Shown: piece after piece, positions 6,271-7,840 of the stretch | Layout: each line of letters opens with the position of its first letter | How positions within the stretch are numbered: the stretch's first letter is position 1 | Assembly: GCA_030837935.1 (NCBI GenBank) | Contig: JAUQXU010000422.1 | Span: 1 to 7,840, forward strand | Direction of reading: 5' to 3' | Length of the DNA stretch: 7,840 bases | From: Candidatus Brocadia sp. | GTDB taxonomy: Bacteria > Planctomycetota > Brocadiia > Brocadiales > Brocadiaceae | Position numbers and translations under genes: made by a program | Notes under the pieces: model-generated | Databases searched by the model: none | Seen by the model: only the letters and a program-made list of their open reading frames with translations | Told to the model about the DNA's origin: nothing

Positions 6271-6693
6271 TCATTCTTTTTCGATGTAATAATCTGGATT
6301 TTCCATGTATTTTGTCCTACAGTGATCCGAACAAAAGTAATAGACTTTATTCTGATACACACAGGCAACAAATCTTTTCAGTTCGTTAATTTTCATGTGA
6401 CATACCGGGTCTACAGCTCCCTTAGGAGGAGTAACAATCTTAAGGTATTTTGATGGATTCTTATCAAAATCCTCCTTGCACTCTTTACTGCAAAAATAAT
6501 ATGTTATCCCCTCATGAGTCGATTTTGGGGTGCTTTCGTCTGCAACAATATTAATACACCCCATATCTGATAAATATGCGCAGACAGGGTCAATGACCAA
6601 TGGCTGTCCTTTTTTAGATGAACCAATGGTGTTTGCACATCCAATAATCGTAAATGTAATGAGAATTGCTATCAGAAAATATTTTGTTAGCAT
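6271..6693 (-). CDS. Lipoprotein with two tandem YHS metal-binding domains
   Basis: The 140-residue product has a lipoprotein signal: hydrophobic 6-17, then I-I-G-C19 as lipobox, so it should be anchored in the envelope by a lipidated cysteine. Two YHS (TRASH-like) modules follow. The first runs from D35-P-V-C38 to Y-Y-F-C68-x3-C72 and N-P-x-x-Y83. The second runs from D95-P-V-C98-x-M to Y-Y-F-C121-x3-C125 and N-P-x-x-Y135. Each has the three-cysteine set (38/68/72 and 98/121/125) expected to hold a soft metal ion such as copper or zinc. The first module carries an extra loop with C46. The start is ATG 6693 with GAGGA at 6705-6701. The barrel gene upstream ends only 15 bases before it, so they share an operon. 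A periplasmic metal sensor, buffer or chaperone is the likely role (inference). Confidence 0.85.
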   Translation of the reverse strand: MLTKYFLIAILITFTIIGCANTIGSSKKGQPLVIDPVCAYLSDMGCINIVADESTPKSTHEGITYYFCSKECKEDFDKNPSKYLKIVTPPKGAVDPVCHMKINELKRFVACVYQNKVYYFCSDHCRTKYMENPDYYIEKE

Positions 6694-6708
6694 ATAAAAT
6701 TCCTCTAT

Positions 6709-7674
6709 TTAAAAACTATAGTTAACTCCAACAACAACTTTAAAATCTGTCTCTTGTTGTTCTCCAAGTAAGTTTTGAAACACAGGGAATGAAACTGAAG
6801 TTCCTACACCACAACGGGGAGTAATCCCTACACGTACCCCTGGTGAAAGGAAAACAGTAGTTCCGCCGCTATTTTGTTGATCCTCCCCGCTTTCTTCGTC
6901 TCGGAAAAGGTATCTCGTATTGATTTCTCCAACAGGCGCAAAATTCGGGTATTTATTTCTGGGGATTATCTGATACGCAGTTGCAAAACTCCAATCAATA
7001 CGGTCACCTATTTTAAAATCTCTCGCTCCCTCGGTGCGAAGAATGTATTGGATGCTTGTGTCCATGGTCCAGTCCTTTGTAAACCAGCGTGAATAGGCGA
7101 AGCCGGTGGTAAAATCATAAGAACCACTTCCAGGCTGCTCCACGGCTTCTACATCTTCACCCACACTATTCTTTCTGTCGTCAACACCGGTAGGAAATTT
7201 AATACCACCTAAAATAGCGTAATGCCCCTGGGGCCCCCGCAAGAAGCGGTACTTACACGAAAGCCAGAGATCGGTGATTCCGTCTGGATTTGCCTGAAAC
7301 ACTTCAATTTCATCGTCTTCCAGTTCAGATTCACGAAAATTAATTGCTTCAAACCACCCAATGTTAAGTCCAAGAGTTAGGTTGTCCGTAACTCCATATC
7401 CAATATCAAAAGTATACAGGAACGTTCTATCAATTGCATCAAAAGAACCTGCATCTGTTGCTTTATCAAAAAGTTGTGAATCAGATATAGATTCGAACTC
7501 GGTCAACTCTGTTCTTAAACCTAGTGAGAAGGTGCCACTTTTTAAAGTGATAGCTGGTATTGTAGTAGCTGCCCCACCAGTTCCAGGACCATGGTTTGCC
7601 TCAACATGCCTCATGAAAGATAGCAGAAAGAACACGAGTAGTAAAAACACATACGAAATATTTATTTTTTGCAT
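6709..7674 (-). CDS. Outer-membrane beta-barrel protein (transporter / phenol_MetA_deg-like family)
   Basis: The 321-residue protein starts with a strong signal peptide (hydrophobic 8-20, likely cleaved after V-E-A26 before N-H-G) and ends N-Y-S-F, a beta-barrel type C-terminus. The body alternates short aromatic strands and polar loops. It shares with the second barrel a middle signature: G-I-T-D-L near 132, I-K-F-P-T-G (158-163) and Q-P-G-S-G-S-Y-D (180-187). The mature N-terminus (H-G-P-G, then L-x-x-G-x-x-x-L-G-L-R-T-E) resembles, from memory, barrels often found beside heavy-metal efflux genes. Unlike its paralogue it lacks Met and His runs. The start is ATG 7674, with GGAG at 7686-7683; a GTG ten codons upstream would spoil the signal peptide. 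It is the first visible gene of the operon leading to the YHS lipoprotein. The substrate is unknown. Confidence 0.75.
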   Translation of the reverse strand: MQKINISYVFLLLVFFLLSFMRHVEANHGPGTGGAATTIPAITLKSGTFSLGLRTELTEFESISDSQLFDKATDAGSFDAIDRTFLYTFDIGYGVTDNLTLGLNIGWFEAINFRESELEDDEIEVFQANPDGITDLWLSCKYRFLRGPQGHYAILGGIKFPTGVDDRKNSVGEDVEAVEQPGSGSYDFTTGFAYSRWFTKDWTMDTSIQYILRTEGARDFKIGDRIDWSFATAYQIIPRNKYPNFAPVGEINTRYLFRDEESGEDQQNSGGTTVFLSPGVRVGITPRCGVGTSVSFPVFQNLLGEQQETDFKVVVGVNYSF

Positions 7675-7682
7675 ACATACAT

Positions 7683-7686
7683 CTCC
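7683..7686 (-). promoter_or_regulatory. Shine-Dalgarno fixing the first barrel gene start
   Basis: GGAG on the minus strand lies 8 bases before ATG 7674, which supports this start over the in-frame GTG at 7704. A small inverted repeat GATA-4-TATC (7691-7702) lies just upstream and could be an operator, but this is weak. The remaining stretch 7705-7840 is AT-rich with no gene and no clear promoter. Confidence 0.55.
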
Positions 7687-7840
7687 AACAGATAGCCTTA
7701 TCACTGGTTAACGGGAGTCAAATCCTTTTCGGTTATCAAAATTAAAACGGTAATGATTAATTTAGAGGAGATTCAGGCGAAGACACCTTCACTTTTCTAA
7801 ACTAATACTAAAATTTATGAATAGAAAACCGTTTATTTAT

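Overview
The window looks like chromosomal DNA from a Gram-negative (diderm), AT-leaning bacterium. It encodes signal-peptide proteins, a lipoprotein and two outer-membrane-type beta-barrels that end in phenylalanine. A planctomycete of the anammox (Brocadiales) type is my best guess. It rests on gene style and on a Cys-rich motif I associate with planctomycetes, so it is weak.

Left part (1-1767, plus strand): the end of a chemotaxis operon. It holds the C-terminus of the methyltransferase CheR, a complete methylesterase CheB, and a bacteriohemerythrin reading frame. The hemerythrin frame is broken by an in-frame TAG exactly where the conserved glutamine of the first iron-ligand motif (I-D-x-Q-H) should be. 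Between this operon and the convergent cobB lies a small cluster of hairpin-forming palindromes (about 1802-1966) of REP/BIME type.

Middle (2008-3399, minus strand): a full-length cobyrinic acid a,c-diamide synthase (CbiA/CobB) for cobalamin-type corrinoid synthesis. A good sigma70-like promoter lies about 150 bases upstream of its start, and no cobalamin riboswitch is recognisable.

Right part (3602-7674, minus strand): five genes that together look like an envelope metal-handling cluster. In transcription order they are a beta-barrel outer-membrane protein, a lipoprotein with two YHS metal-binding domains (15 bases after the barrel), a small Cys-rich secreted protein, a secreted acidic protein interrupted by an in-frame TAA, and a second beta-barrel rich in Met-x-Met and His motifs. 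A strong symmetrical terminator separates the interrupted gene from the second barrel. The inferred theme is binding or export of a soft metal such as copper, zinc or mercury. No efflux pump or regulator is in the window; if present they would lie beyond position 7840.

Most notable are two unrelated genes that each carry a single in-frame stop inside an otherwise continuous, family-like coding frame. TAA, TAG and TGA all also serve as normal terminators here, so a changed genetic code is unlikely. Recent gene decay, readthrough or consensus error are the alternatives.
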